Assembly (NCBI RefSeq): GCF_021088345.1
Contig: NZ_CP088156.1
Span: 4,154,001 to 4,218,000 of the forward strand
DNA: 64,000 bases
From: Bradyrhizobium ontarionense
GTDB lineage: Bacteria > Pseudomonadota > Alphaproteobacteria > Rhizobiales > Xanthobacteraceae
Reading direction: 5' to 3'
This document shows, piece after piece, positions 35,195 through 42,871 of the stretch. The translations under genes were made by a program, and so were the position numbers. Position 1 is the first letter of the stretch; every line of letters begins with the position of its first letter. The notes under the pieces are model-generated. The model saw nothing but the letters and a program-made list of their open reading frames with translations, was not told the origin of the DNA and did no database searches.

Positions 35195-38100
35195 TCAATC
35201 GGCTTTGGGAAACTGGGCCAGCAGCGAAGTCAGTTCGTCGGGGCTAAGCTGATCGACCTGGGCCAGAAGGGCGATGTCGCTCTCGATCGGCGCGCGCCCG
35301 TCAATCTTCAACGCAGGGGAATCACCGAAGCGAATGTGCGGGCGCGCATCACCGTTGCGGGACAGCAGGCCAGCGAGATGATTCGCCATCTCGCCAAGCC
35401 TCGGGGTGTCCCATATCAGCGTGGGCGGCAATTCCAGGCCGAGCCATTCTTCCAATGCATTGATCAGCATGACGGCCCTGACCGAATCCATCCCGAAATC
35501 GCCGAAGCGATCCGCGGGCGCGATCCCCGCGGCTGGAATTTCAAAGGCCTGAGCCATCCAATTGGCCAGCCATGCGTTGATCTCGCGAATCCTGTCGGCG
35601 TTGGCGCCGCCCTCCGCAGCGATGCCGTGCGCGGCCTGCGGCTGCGGATCCGCACCTGCATCATGCCGCCGGCCAGGCGATGTTGGCGCGTCGCGCGATG
35701 CGTCGGACTCGATGCGGTGAGCTGCCGTCTGCGCGGCGTGCCGCCCGATCAGGACGTCGCGGTCGGACTGCTCGCCCGGCATGCTCTGCTCGATGTCGCC
35801 GATGGTCTCGACATAGCCAGCGACCAGCCGCTCGGCCTCCGCGGCGTCGAGCAGCGCCACTTCGGCCGGACTGGTGCCGAGCGCGCGCGCAAGCCGCTGA
35901 TCGAAGCGCAGACGCGCCCAATCCTCGGCGCGACGCAACAGCGGACCAGGCGCAAGCCTGCTGCGGGATCTGACGCAGGCAAGCAGGATACCGAGGGTTC
36001 CGACGTCACCCGTCAGATGATAGGCCCAGTTCATCGCCGCCGACTGATCCGCAAAACGGCTTCCCGGTGCCTTGCACCGCTCGACAATCCGGCCGGCGGC
36101 GACTTCGATCTCCGCGGCCAGCGTCGGCTGCTGCAGCTCGTCCCCGATCAGCTGGCGCAGCTCCCTGGGATTGTGAACCAGGCGAGAGCCGATATGCATG
36201 ATCATCGCTTCGGTCGGCCCCTCGAAGATCCGAAGTATTCGCGTATCGCGCAGGATCTGCGGCGCCAGATTGGTCTCGATGTAACCGCGGCCGGCAAGCT
36301 GCTGGACGAGATGATCGGCGGCACGCCATGCATATTCAGGTCCCGCGACCTTGCAGGCACAGAACAGCTCGGCCGGCACCGGCAGATTGTCGTCGAGCCT
36401 GTTGGCGACAAGGCCGATCAGCGCGTCGAGCGCGGTTGCGGCTGCAGTCAGGTCGCTGATCCGCGTCATCGTCACCGGATTCGCGCTCAGCTTGCCGGTG
36501 ACGATGGAGCGGCGGCCAGCGTGCCGTACCATCAGCTGCAGACAGCGCTTGATGACGCCGACGCTCATGGCCGCGACGCTGAACCTGCCGAATTCCATGG
36601 TGTCCATGGCGCAAATCATGCCGTCGCCGAGTCCGCCAAGCATGTCGTCGGCCGAGACCCGCACGCCTTCCAGCCTGACTTCATTCTGGACCATGCCGCG
36701 CAGGCCCATGGTCAAGGCCTCGGGTCCCATGCGCAGGCCGGCGCTACCCTGCCGGACCATGAAGCCGGTGATGCCCTGGCCTCGACCTGGCTCGCCGCCC
36801 TCGACCCTGACGAAGGTGTTGATGACGCCGGACCATGCGGCCGAACCACTCCAGATCTTGGTGCCCCAGAGATGCCAGCCGTCCTGGCCGTCAGGCCGAC
36901 CCTGCGCGCGGATGCCGCGCACGTTCGATCCGGCCTCCGGCTCGGTCATCGCGAAAGCCGCAAGCTGCCGGCCGGTGGCGAGACCGGGCAGCAGCTCTTC
37001 GCGCTGCCTGGCATTACCGTAACGCTGGATCGGCCGGATACCCAGGCAGTTGTTGACGGCGACGAATGAAGCAAGCGTGAGATCGATCGCGGCCAGCTGC
37101 TCGAGTATCAGCGCGAACTGACGATTGTTCAGCGCCAGCCCGCCATAGCGTTTGGGGACCTGCAGGCCGAGCACGCCGTGATTGCCAAGGTCCAGCACGA
37201 CATGTGGCGCGATGGAACGGCGTTCATCCATGAGACGGGAATTGATCCGCTCGTCAGCATAGTTGCGCAGCCAGTTGGTCAATTCCCTGACCTGGTCGGT
37301 GCCGCGATCCCCATGGCCGAGATCGTCGCGAACGCTGGAATCAGATTTAAGGAGGCCGCGGTCTTTGACGACAAGCATTGGCTCCCCCTGATGAGACGAA
37401 TCCGTAAAGGCCTCGATGGAGTTCACCGCGAGCGTGACGGCATCGGCCGTGCCGGAAGCCGTCAGGGCTTCCCGCAGCTTCGTCGTTGTCCATTTGGTCA
37501 GGTTCGGCAGCGTTCCATCGAGAAATGCCTGCCGGCAGGCGCTGCGTTTTTTCTTGCCGCTATGCGTCCTTGGCAGCCCGCGCGGCCGCAGCAGCAGCAC
37601 CGCCGCGACTTCGATCCCATAGCCCTCGAACACCGCCCGCAGGATCGACCGCACCACGCGATCGCTTTCGAGTTCGCGCATCGCCTGCCGCTGGATTTCG
37701 TGCACGATCACCAGCCGCGTCTCGCCGCCGATGTCGATCGCGACGGCGGCGCCGCCGCCCGGCTGCAGCGCCGGATCGCTGGCCTCAATCGTAGCTTCGA
37801 TGTCCTCTGCGCTGTGGTTGGCGCCGCGAACGACGATCAGGTCATCCATCCTGCCGAGCACGAAAAGCTCGCCGTCGTCCATCGCACCGAGATCGCCGGT
37901 GCGCAGGAAGGGGCCGTCATGCGTGCCCGCCAGGGTCGCGGCGAATTTCTGCGCGGACGCCTCGGGGCGTTGCCAATAACCCGACGCCACGCCCGGTCCG
38001 GCAAGCCAGATCTCCCCGATCTGGCCCGGACCGCAACGAACGCGCGAGGCCGGATCGGCGATCACGATTTGCGTTCTGGAATTCGCGCGACCGGAGCCGA

Positions 38101-39208
38101 CGAACAGCCTGCTGCGCTGCTCTCCGCCCGCCACCTCGAACAGACCTTCCGCGAGACGGTCCGTCCTGATCGCGCGAATCTCGGGGGGACGACCGGGACC
38201 GCAAGCCGTCGCCACCAGCGTCGCCTCGGCCAGCCCGTAGCCCGGACACATCGCATCGGCCGAGAAGCCATAGGGCTCGAAGCGGCGAATGAACGCCTCG
38301 ATCGTATCGGCTCGCACGGGCTCGGCGCCATTGATCGCGACCCGCCAGCTTGTCAGATCCAGCCCTTCGAGCTGATCCGGCGGAATCGCCAGGCAGTTCT
38401 GATAGCCGAAATTGGGCGCCGCGCTGTGGGTGATCCGATGCCGCGAAATCGCCTGCAGCCAAAGCAGTGGCCGCTGCGCGAACATGGCCGGCGGCATCGC
38501 GAATGCCGTGCAGCCGGCGTAGATCGGTTGGATGCAGCCGAAGATCAGGCCGAGATCGTGAAAATGCGGCAGCCATGACAGGATCCGGCTGTCCGGCTCG
38601 ACCGCGAAGTGGCCACGAAAATCGGCCGAGTTCGCCATGATGTGCCGGTGGCAGATGACCACGCCTTTCGGGGCAGCCGTCGAGCCCGACGTGTATTGCA
38701 GGTATGCGACATCGTCGCTGCCGCTGGCGGGATCTTTCCAGTCGTCTGCGCACGCGAGATCGATATCCGCTGCGATCAGCCATCGCACCGCATTGAGTTC
38801 ACGCGCGAGAAGCGGTTGCAGCTCGGCCGTCGTCAGCCCGATCGCGGCGCCGGAATCGACGACGATGTTCTTCAGATATTCGATCGATTGCCTGGCGCTG
38901 GGATAGCGGGTCGGTATCGCGACGACGCCCGCATAGAGGCAACCGAAAAAGCCGGCGAGAAATTCGGGTCCTGCCGGAAATACGACGAGCGCGGTCCGCC
39001 GAGGCCGATGCGCTTCATCGGCAATGATTTCTTCGTCGGCTCCGGCCTGCTGCAGTTGGACGGCGATCGCGCAGGCCTCGCGGTCAAGGCGCTCGTAGGA
39101 AACATGTCTGTCACCACGGCCACCACCGATGAACGTGCAGACGTTCCGTTCCGGGTTGGCGGCGGCCGCCGCCCGGAGCATCGAGACTATGGTGATCCCG
39201 TCACGCAA
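35195..39208 (-). CDS. Loading protein: fatty acyl-AMP ligase, acyl-CoA dehydrogenase, ACP
   Basis: A three-domain fusion of about 1337 residues. A fatty acyl-AMP ligase (about 1-580; LQYTSGSTAAPKGVV, SWLPHFHDLGLIFG, GYGLAEATLV) activates a fatty acid. An acyl-CoA dehydrogenase (about 640-1090; FAMTEPEAGSN, GTKIWSGSA, RIFEGPTEAM) should introduce an alpha,beta double bond. An ACP (DFGMDSVRAV, near 1235) carries the chain to the first condensation domain. Start is uncertain: TTG 39208 (MRDGITIVSMLRA) puts the start where family homology begins and has a GGGGGG nine bases before; ATG 39181 would cut into it, and TTG 39337 adds an Arg-rich stretch without coding character. The stop is within 6 bp of the next NRPS start. 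Confidence 0.9.
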   Translation of the reverse strand: MRDGITIVSMLRAAAAANPERNVCTFIGGGRGDRHVSYERLDREACAIAVQLQQAGADEEIIADEAHRPRRTALVVFPAGPEFLAGFFGCLYAGVVAIPTRYPSARQSIEYLKNIVVDSGAAIGLTTAELQPLLARELNAVRWLIAADIDLACADDWKDPASGSDDVAYLQYTSGSTAAPKGVVICHRHIMANSADFRGHFAVEPDSRILSWLPHFHDLGLIFGCIQPIYAGCTAFAMPPAMFAQRPLLWLQAISRHRITHSAAPNFGYQNCLAIPPDQLEGLDLTSWRVAINGAEPVRADTIEAFIRRFEPYGFSADAMCPGYGLAEATLVATACGPGRPPEIRAIRTDRLAEGLFEVAGGEQRSRLFVGSGRANSRTQIVIADPASRVRCGPGQIGEIWLAGPGVASGYWQRPEASAQKFAATLAGTHDGPFLRTGDLGAMDDGELFVLGRMDDLIVVRGANHSAEDIEATIEASDPALQPGGGAAVAIDIGGETRLVIVHEIQRQAMRELESDRVVRSILRAVFEGYGIEVAAVLLLRPRGLPRTHSGKKKRSACRQAFLDGTLPNLTKWTTTKLREALTASGTADAVTLAVNSIEAFTDSSHQGEPMLVVKDRGLLKSDSSVRDDLGHGDRGTDQVRELTNWLRNYADERINSRLMDERRSIAPHVVLDLGNHGVLGLQVPKRYGGLALNNRQFALILEQLAAIDLTLASFVAVNNCLGIRPIQRYGNARQREELLPGLATGRQLAAFAMTEPEAGSNVRGIRAQGRPDGQDGWHLWGTKIWSGSAAWSGVINTFVRVEGGEPGRGQGITGFMVRQGSAGLRMGPEALTMGLRGMVQNEVRLEGVRVSADDMLGGLGDGMICAMDTMEFGRFSVAAMSVGVIKRCLQLMVRHAGRRSIVTGKLSANPVTMTRISDLTAAATALDALIGLVANRLDDNLPVPAELFCACKVAGPEYAWRAADHLVQQLAGRGYIETNLAPQILRDTRILRIFEGPTEAMIMHIGSRLVHNPRELRQLIGDELQQPTLAAEIEVAAGRIVERCKAPGSRFADQSAAMNWAYHLTGDVGTLGILLACVRSRSRLAPGPLLRRAEDWARLRFDQRLARALGTSPAEVALLDAAEAERLVAGYVETIGDIEQSMPGEQSDRDVLIGRHAAQTAAHRIESDASRDAPTSPGRRHDAGADPQPQAAHGIAAEGGANADRIREINAWLANWMAQAFEIPAAGIAPADRFGDFGMDSVRAVMLINALEEWLGLELPPTLIWDTPRLGEMANHLAGLLSRNGDARPHIRFGDSPALKIDGRAPIESDIALLAQVDQLSPDELTSLLAQFPKAD

Positions 39209-39326
39209 GTGAGGACACCCCCCGCGCCATCGGCGCAATGAAATTCGTGGCGGATTTCTCCACCGTGGCGATCGCTGGAAATGCGTTCTTTCACCGATGC
39301 AAAGTGACCGCGACCCTGCGGCGGAG

Positions 39327-39527
39327 TCACCTGCCAATGCTTAGGGGACGCATGTCGCGCCAGACTTCGGCAATGTAGTTAAGGCAATCGTCCCGGTAAC
39401 CCGACTTGCCGGCCTCACGCCAACCTGTCGGAGGTTTCTGCTCGACGGGCCAGATCGAGTATTGCTCTTCCTCATTCACAACGACTTTCAAGAGCCCGTC
39501 CTGCCAATCCGACTGTGCTTTGGCCAT
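39327..39527 (-). CDS. MbtH-like NRPS accessory protein
   Basis: A 66-residue MbtH-like protein, which binds adenylation domains and is needed for their folding or activity. The family signature is plain: [17 protein letters not shown], then [17 protein letters not shown]. The ATG at 39527 gives [13 protein letters not shown]; the longer frame upstream has no support. It is the first gene of the minus-strand assembly-line operon, 118 bp ahead of the loading-protein start. Confidence 0.93.
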   Translation of the reverse strand: MAKAQSDWQDGLLKVVVNEEEQYSIWPVEQKPPTGWREAGKSGYRDDCLNYIAEVWRDMRPLSIGR

Positions 39528-40040
39528 TTCAACTTGTCCGCCCGGAATTCGCGCTCCCCGAGAATAATTTAAAGTCTCTATCGAAACTTGAATCAAGTCA
39601 ACTTTAAGATGTAATTTTTGCCGACGCATTGAAGTCTTGTCCGCCGGAGTGACAGAGATCCGCCAGCGTACCTCCCGTCCGTATCGGGGCCGCATGCTTC
39701 CTCATTTCCGGGACGCGCGTGGCGCATTGCGTTGCGGGACACAGCGCGCCGGATTCAACAAACCTCCGATCGGGTTTTCGTTTGCCGATCGATCGGCGTG
39801 TTATTGTTCGAGACAGATGCAAAGATCTATCGGTGAGTTCGCGCCGGCCGACGCACGCATGGGCTGCGGCGACGGCCTTCATCAGACAGAGCCGAGATCG
39901 CCCAGCACCGACGCACGACGGCGTCAAACGTCGTTACACCGATCGACAGCGAGATCAGCGGCAACCGAAGGCAAGCCTCGATGGCAGACGCCCGCACCGA
40001 AAGGCGCCGTGGCTGGCCGCTCGCGCGACCGATCAGACAT
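39528..40040. other. Non-coding, between NRPS operon and integrase remnant
   Basis: Apart from the AT-rich promoter segment near 39565-39625, I see no gene. Short frames on both strands lack ribosome sites and family resemblance. The part from 39640 on is probably decayed mobile DNA linked to the integrase pseudogene. Confidence 0.5.
39573..39601 (-). promoter_or_regulatory. Possible promoter and palindromic operator before mbtH-like gene
   Basis: On the minus strand TTGACT (39601-39596) is followed after 17 bp by GAGACT (39578-39573), a good -35 and poor -10. The spacer contains a perfect 6-1-6 palindrome ACTTGA-A-TCAAGT at 39586-39598. The surrounding 39565-39625 is AT-rich, unlike the genes on either side. 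The position about 50-75 bp upstream of the first gene of the NRPS operon fits an operator overlapping a promoter. No regulator gene is visible in the island. Confidence 0.4.
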
Positions 40041-41065
40041 TTAAACGGCTGCGACAGCTGAGCTCGAATGCCTCGCCTGCGGCGAAGCCGGACGCCGGTC
40101 GGCACGACACTGCTCCACGCGGCGTGGGACAAGCCGGCTGATCCGACGCGGTGGGAGCTGGGGAATTGGCAGGTGGAGGACGGCGCGCTTGGACTCTAAA
40201 CCCACAGGCTCCAGGGACTCTTTCAAGCGCGGGCCAGCCTGGAAATTCGCGTGGCGGAGAGAGTGTCCGCGCCCGCGAATGTAATTGCCAATCCATTTCG
40301 AATGCTTAGCCGCGCCTGGGCGCCAGCTGCCCATTGGGCCACGCCCATCCGAACGCGCCGGCTTGAAAGGACCAGCACTTGCAGCCTGCGGCGGCGTGTC
40401 ATTGTAGAAAAGCGCCCCGGCGCCAACTTGCTTCACCACAGCAAGCAAGTCTTGGGCGATGAGGTGCTCGTGAAGAGGCACGACGCGCGCCTTTCGTGTC
40501 TTCACCGTGCCCGCCTCAGGCGTAAGCCGCATCACATACAAGCCGTCTCGGGCTTCTATGTCGCTGGCCCCGAGCTGCGTAATCTCACTTGGCCGCGCAC
40601 CCCGAGTAGGCACATAGCCAAGCCACCCACCGGCGCGCCCTATGGGTCGGGGTGGTCGGCTTAGCGTAGCCAGGCTGGCATTCAGGACCATCCGCACTTC
40701 GGCATCCGTGAACGACCTTCCCTCCTCTCGTGTCTCGACCTTCCGGGGCACGTCCGCCTTGATCTCGGCGAATGGGTTCTGACGGAGGCGCTTGTGCTCT
40801 TTGGCCCACTCAAACACACGCCTCGATGCCGAGAGCCAGATTTCACGGACCGTGAGCGCGCTTCTACGAGTTTCAACCTCGGCCAACCCTTCGCCGTGCT
40901 TAGTCTGGGCGACCGCCTTGGGTGTCCCGGCCGAGATGCGGAGCTGCGCTTCCCAACGAACGCCGTACAGCCCGCGTACTCGTCCCGCACGTCCTCCGGA
41001 ATGCCCCTACGAGCTACCCGATCACCATTCTTCGCGGTAATTAGTCCGACCATCCGCAACGCCAT
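40041..41065 (-). pseudogene. Tyrosine integrase, frameshifted, next to tRNA-His
   Basis: Phage-type integrase in pieces. The N-terminus reads MALRMVGLITAKNGDRVARR (from 41065), and after a frame change the body reads ALTVREIWLSASRRVFEWAK, FTDAEVRMVLNA and the first catalytic-Arg region TRGARPSEITQL. A basic strand TVKTRKARVVPLHEHLI is present. Beyond that the H-x-x-R box and catalytic Tyr cannot be found; the residues after about 40330 are unlike the family. It starts 86 bp from the tRNA-His 3' end, the usual place for the integrase of an element that uses that tRNA, so it is probably the one that inserted this island. Confidence 0.85.
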
Positions 41066-41150
41066 TTGTACCCCTTTTTGAATTTTAGGGCGCGCAAATA
41101 CGTCAGGTCTATCAGCAAGTTACTGGAGAGGCGGGAGTTTTCCACTGCTG

Positions 41151-41173
41151 TGGTACAGTTGGGTGGGCTCGAA
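41151..41173 (-). repeat. Right attachment-site repeat (tRNA-His 3' end)
   Basis: The 3' 23 bases of the tRNA-His gene (CCA through the T-loop), matching 6674-6696 at 22 of 23 positions in the same orientation. Marks the right junction of the island. Confidence 0.82.
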
Positions 41174-41227
41174 CCACCGACCTCCTGTTCCACAGACAGG
41201 CGCTCTAACCAACTGAGCTACAACTGC
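41151..41227 (-). tRNA. tRNA-His (GTG)
   Basis: A full cloverleaf read on the minus strand. Acceptor GCAGTTG/CAACTGT (first pair G-U), D-arm GCTC...GAGC, anticodon stem CCTGT/ACAGG with loop CTGTGGA (anticodon GTG), T-arm GGTGG/CCACC with TTCGAGC, then A73 and encoded CCA. There is no encoded G-1 and A73 replaces C73, as in other alphaproteobacterial tRNA-His. Its 3' end is the island attachment site and the tRNA has been left intact. Confidence 0.95.
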
Positions 41228-41432
41228 ATTCGCCATCGGGTCGCGCCCGCGGAGGGGCAACCGAACGGGCCGGAAACTAGGTGCAACGCGCGGCTTTGGC
41301 AAGGCCGAGAACGGATAAAGTCTCCCCCCATGCCGCCGTTTTTTGGCGTCGATTCAGTTTTGGCGCCACGCCAAAATCACCGGGCCCGGACGCAACGCGC
41401 CCGGGCCCGGAACGAAGATCTGGCCTATGGCC

Positions 41433-41455
41433 GGCGCCCGGTCGTGCCGGGCGCC
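41433..41455 (-). terminator. GC-rich hairpin downstream of phasin gene
   Basis: Perfect 9-bp stem GGCGCCCGG/CCGGGCGCC with 5-base loop TCGTG, 17 bp after the stop of the phasin gene on the minus strand. No T tract follows, so intrinsic termination is uncertain; it may protect the 3' end. Confidence 0.45.
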
Positions 41456-41472
41456 CGGCGAATTGCCGAACG

Positions 41473-41907
41473 TCAGGCCGCCGGCTTGAACAGCTTGGAG
41501 GCGCTCTCCTTGATCGGCTCGACCGTCTCGGCCGCCACCTTCTGACCGAGCTCGCTGAGCTCCTTGGCCTGAGCCGTGAACGTCTCGAACTGCTTGCGGG
41601 TAAAGCCGGTCCACAGCTCCATCGCCTCGGATGGCGACTTGATGCCGAACAACTCCTGGGCGAAGTCCAGCGAGGCCGTCGTATTGGCCTTCATGAACTC
41701 CATGACCTTGGACGAGTACGCGCCAGTGCCCTTGCTGGCGTTGGCGAAGAAGGCCTCGACGGCCGAATTGTGGGTCTCCGCAGCATCCTTGAACTTCGCA
41801 TAGTTCTCACGGGCCTGCGACACGCCCTTCTCGGCGAACGCGCGCACCTGCTCGGGAACCTCGAACGGAATGACGGAAGCAGAGAACGGATCGGTGGCAT
41901 TGGTCAT
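41473..41907 (-). CDS. Phasin family protein
   Basis: A 144-residue helical phasin, the coat protein of polyhydroxyalkanoate granules. Starts MTNATDPFSASVIPFEVPEQVRAFAEKG and continues with amphipathic helices typical of the family (AYSSKVMEFMKANTTASLDFAQEL). A Pro/Ala tail KLFKPAA ends it. ATG at 41907 with AGAAGGA about 10 bases upstream; upstream in-frame ATGs overlap that site. A second phasin-like gene lies 182 bp upstream on the same strand. Confidence 0.9.
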   Translation of the reverse strand: MTNATDPFSASVIPFEVPEQVRAFAEKGVSQARENYAKFKDAAETHNSAVEAFFANASKGTGAYSSKVMEFMKANTTASLDFAQELFGIKSPSEAMELWTGFTRKQFETFTAQAKELSELGQKVAAETVEPIKESASKLFKPAA

Positions 41908-42089
41908 GGCATGCATCCTTCTAAAAGACTGAAATTGGACCGTCCCGGCAACGGGACCATTCACTTCGGATCACGCAGAGGAACCGCCCCTGGGAGGTAA
42001 CAACAACCTCACGTAGAGCTATATCGTGTCAATTTTGTGCAATGCAACGAAAATCCCGAAATCAGGAACTCTTTTGTCGCACGGTCGCT

Positions 42090-42530
42090 TCAGCCGCAGA
42101 CATGCACAACCACAGTTCGACACACCCGTTCTCCGCTTCGCCATGAGCGCAGGACCTTCGGTTTGGCCGCCTCAACGGCCGCCTTGCTGATGGCTTGGCC
42201 CATTTCGCTCGCCTGTTCGGCCAGCGATCGCATTTGCCCCTGGACGAATTCGCTGTGCAGCCGGAGCACGTCCGGCAGGTCCTTGGCGTGGACCAGTGAC
42301 TGGGCGTAGACCAGGGACGACTGCACGTTCTTCTCGGCATAGGAGAGGACCTTCGCGCCGATATCCTTGGCCCCGGCCCGCACGGTCGCGCCGCGCTCAT
42401 CGAGCGACCCGGCCGTGGCCTCCGCTCCGGCCAGGAACTTCTCGAAGGCTTGGCGGGCCTGGTCGAAGCCGGCCTCGGCCGCGGCTCGCATGTCCTTCGG
42501 AATCTCGAAACGGCGCCCGTCGTCAGTCAT
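42090..42530 (-). CDS. Phasin-like protein
   Basis: A 146-residue helical protein starting MTDDGRRFEIPKDMRAAAEAGFDQARQAFEKF, with phasin-type repeats (AEKNVQSSLVYAQSLVHAKDLPDVLRLHSEFVQGQM). GGAAGGA precedes the ATG at 42530. The last 20 residues are Arg/Val/Cys-rich (RVCRTVVVHVC), unlike phasins, which suggests that the 3' end has been altered or frameshifted near 42150. Likely also granule-associated. Confidence 0.82.
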   Translation of the reverse strand: MTDDGRRFEIPKDMRAAAEAGFDQARQAFEKFLAGAEATAGSLDERGATVRAGAKDIGAKVLSYAEKNVQSSLVYAQSLVHAKDLPDVLRLHSEFVQGQMRSLAEQASEMGQAISKAAVEAAKPKVLRSWRSGERVCRTVVVHVCG

Positions 42531-42871
42531 GGTTCCATCCTTCCGATGTTCGGATCGGCCACGGTCGCTGCCAAATGCCCCGGTTCGGCCATGCCGCCAC
42601 CGTCCATGCCGCAGGGCCGTTCGACGGCCCGCGGTTGCCATCGTGACCGCAGGCGCCGGAATTGCAACGTGCAACACCCCGGCTTGGCGCCCCTGATTTT
42701 GCGTCCAAAGGGTGCACGGGGAACACATTAAGGTTATCCAAGCTTTAGCAGGACTAGCGCGCTGACCGGCCGTGGACCTCTGCCCTCAAAACGCGCGATA
42801 GTAACGAATTCTTAACGCAGCCAGTCCGGCCACCGATCAACGTCACCGAAAGCCGTTCACCGTCGCCGCCC
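42531..42871. other. Divergent intergenic region
   Basis: Holds the promoters of the phasin-like gene and of the histidine kinase. A 7-bp hairpin (GGGCCGT-TCG-ACGGCCC) lies at 42614-42630. A short AT-rich patch near 42728-42745 and another near 42800-42815 could be promoter elements. No gene seen. Confidence 0.45.

Larger units (their letters stand above)
6674..41173. mobile_element. tRNA-His genomic island carrying NRPS-PKS cluster
   Basis: A 34.5-kb island defined by a 23-bp direct repeat, one copy being the 3' end of the intact tRNA-His gene (41151-41173) and the other at 6674-6696 (22/23 identical). Integration at tRNA 3' ends by tyrosine integrases is established. An integrase pseudogene sits directly next to the tRNA, as expected, and a second integrase fragment abuts the left repeat. 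An AlpA-type regulator remnant is also near the left end. The cargo is the whole lipopeptide cluster plus sbnAB. Housekeeping-type genes resume outside both ends. No intact integrase is visible, so the island is probably fixed. Confidence 0.8.

Noticed and set aside
35195-39337. Loading protein starting at TTG 39337
   Set aside because: The extra 43 residues are Arg/Pro-rich, have no ribosome site and do not resemble the acyl-AMP ligase N-terminus, which begins near 39208.
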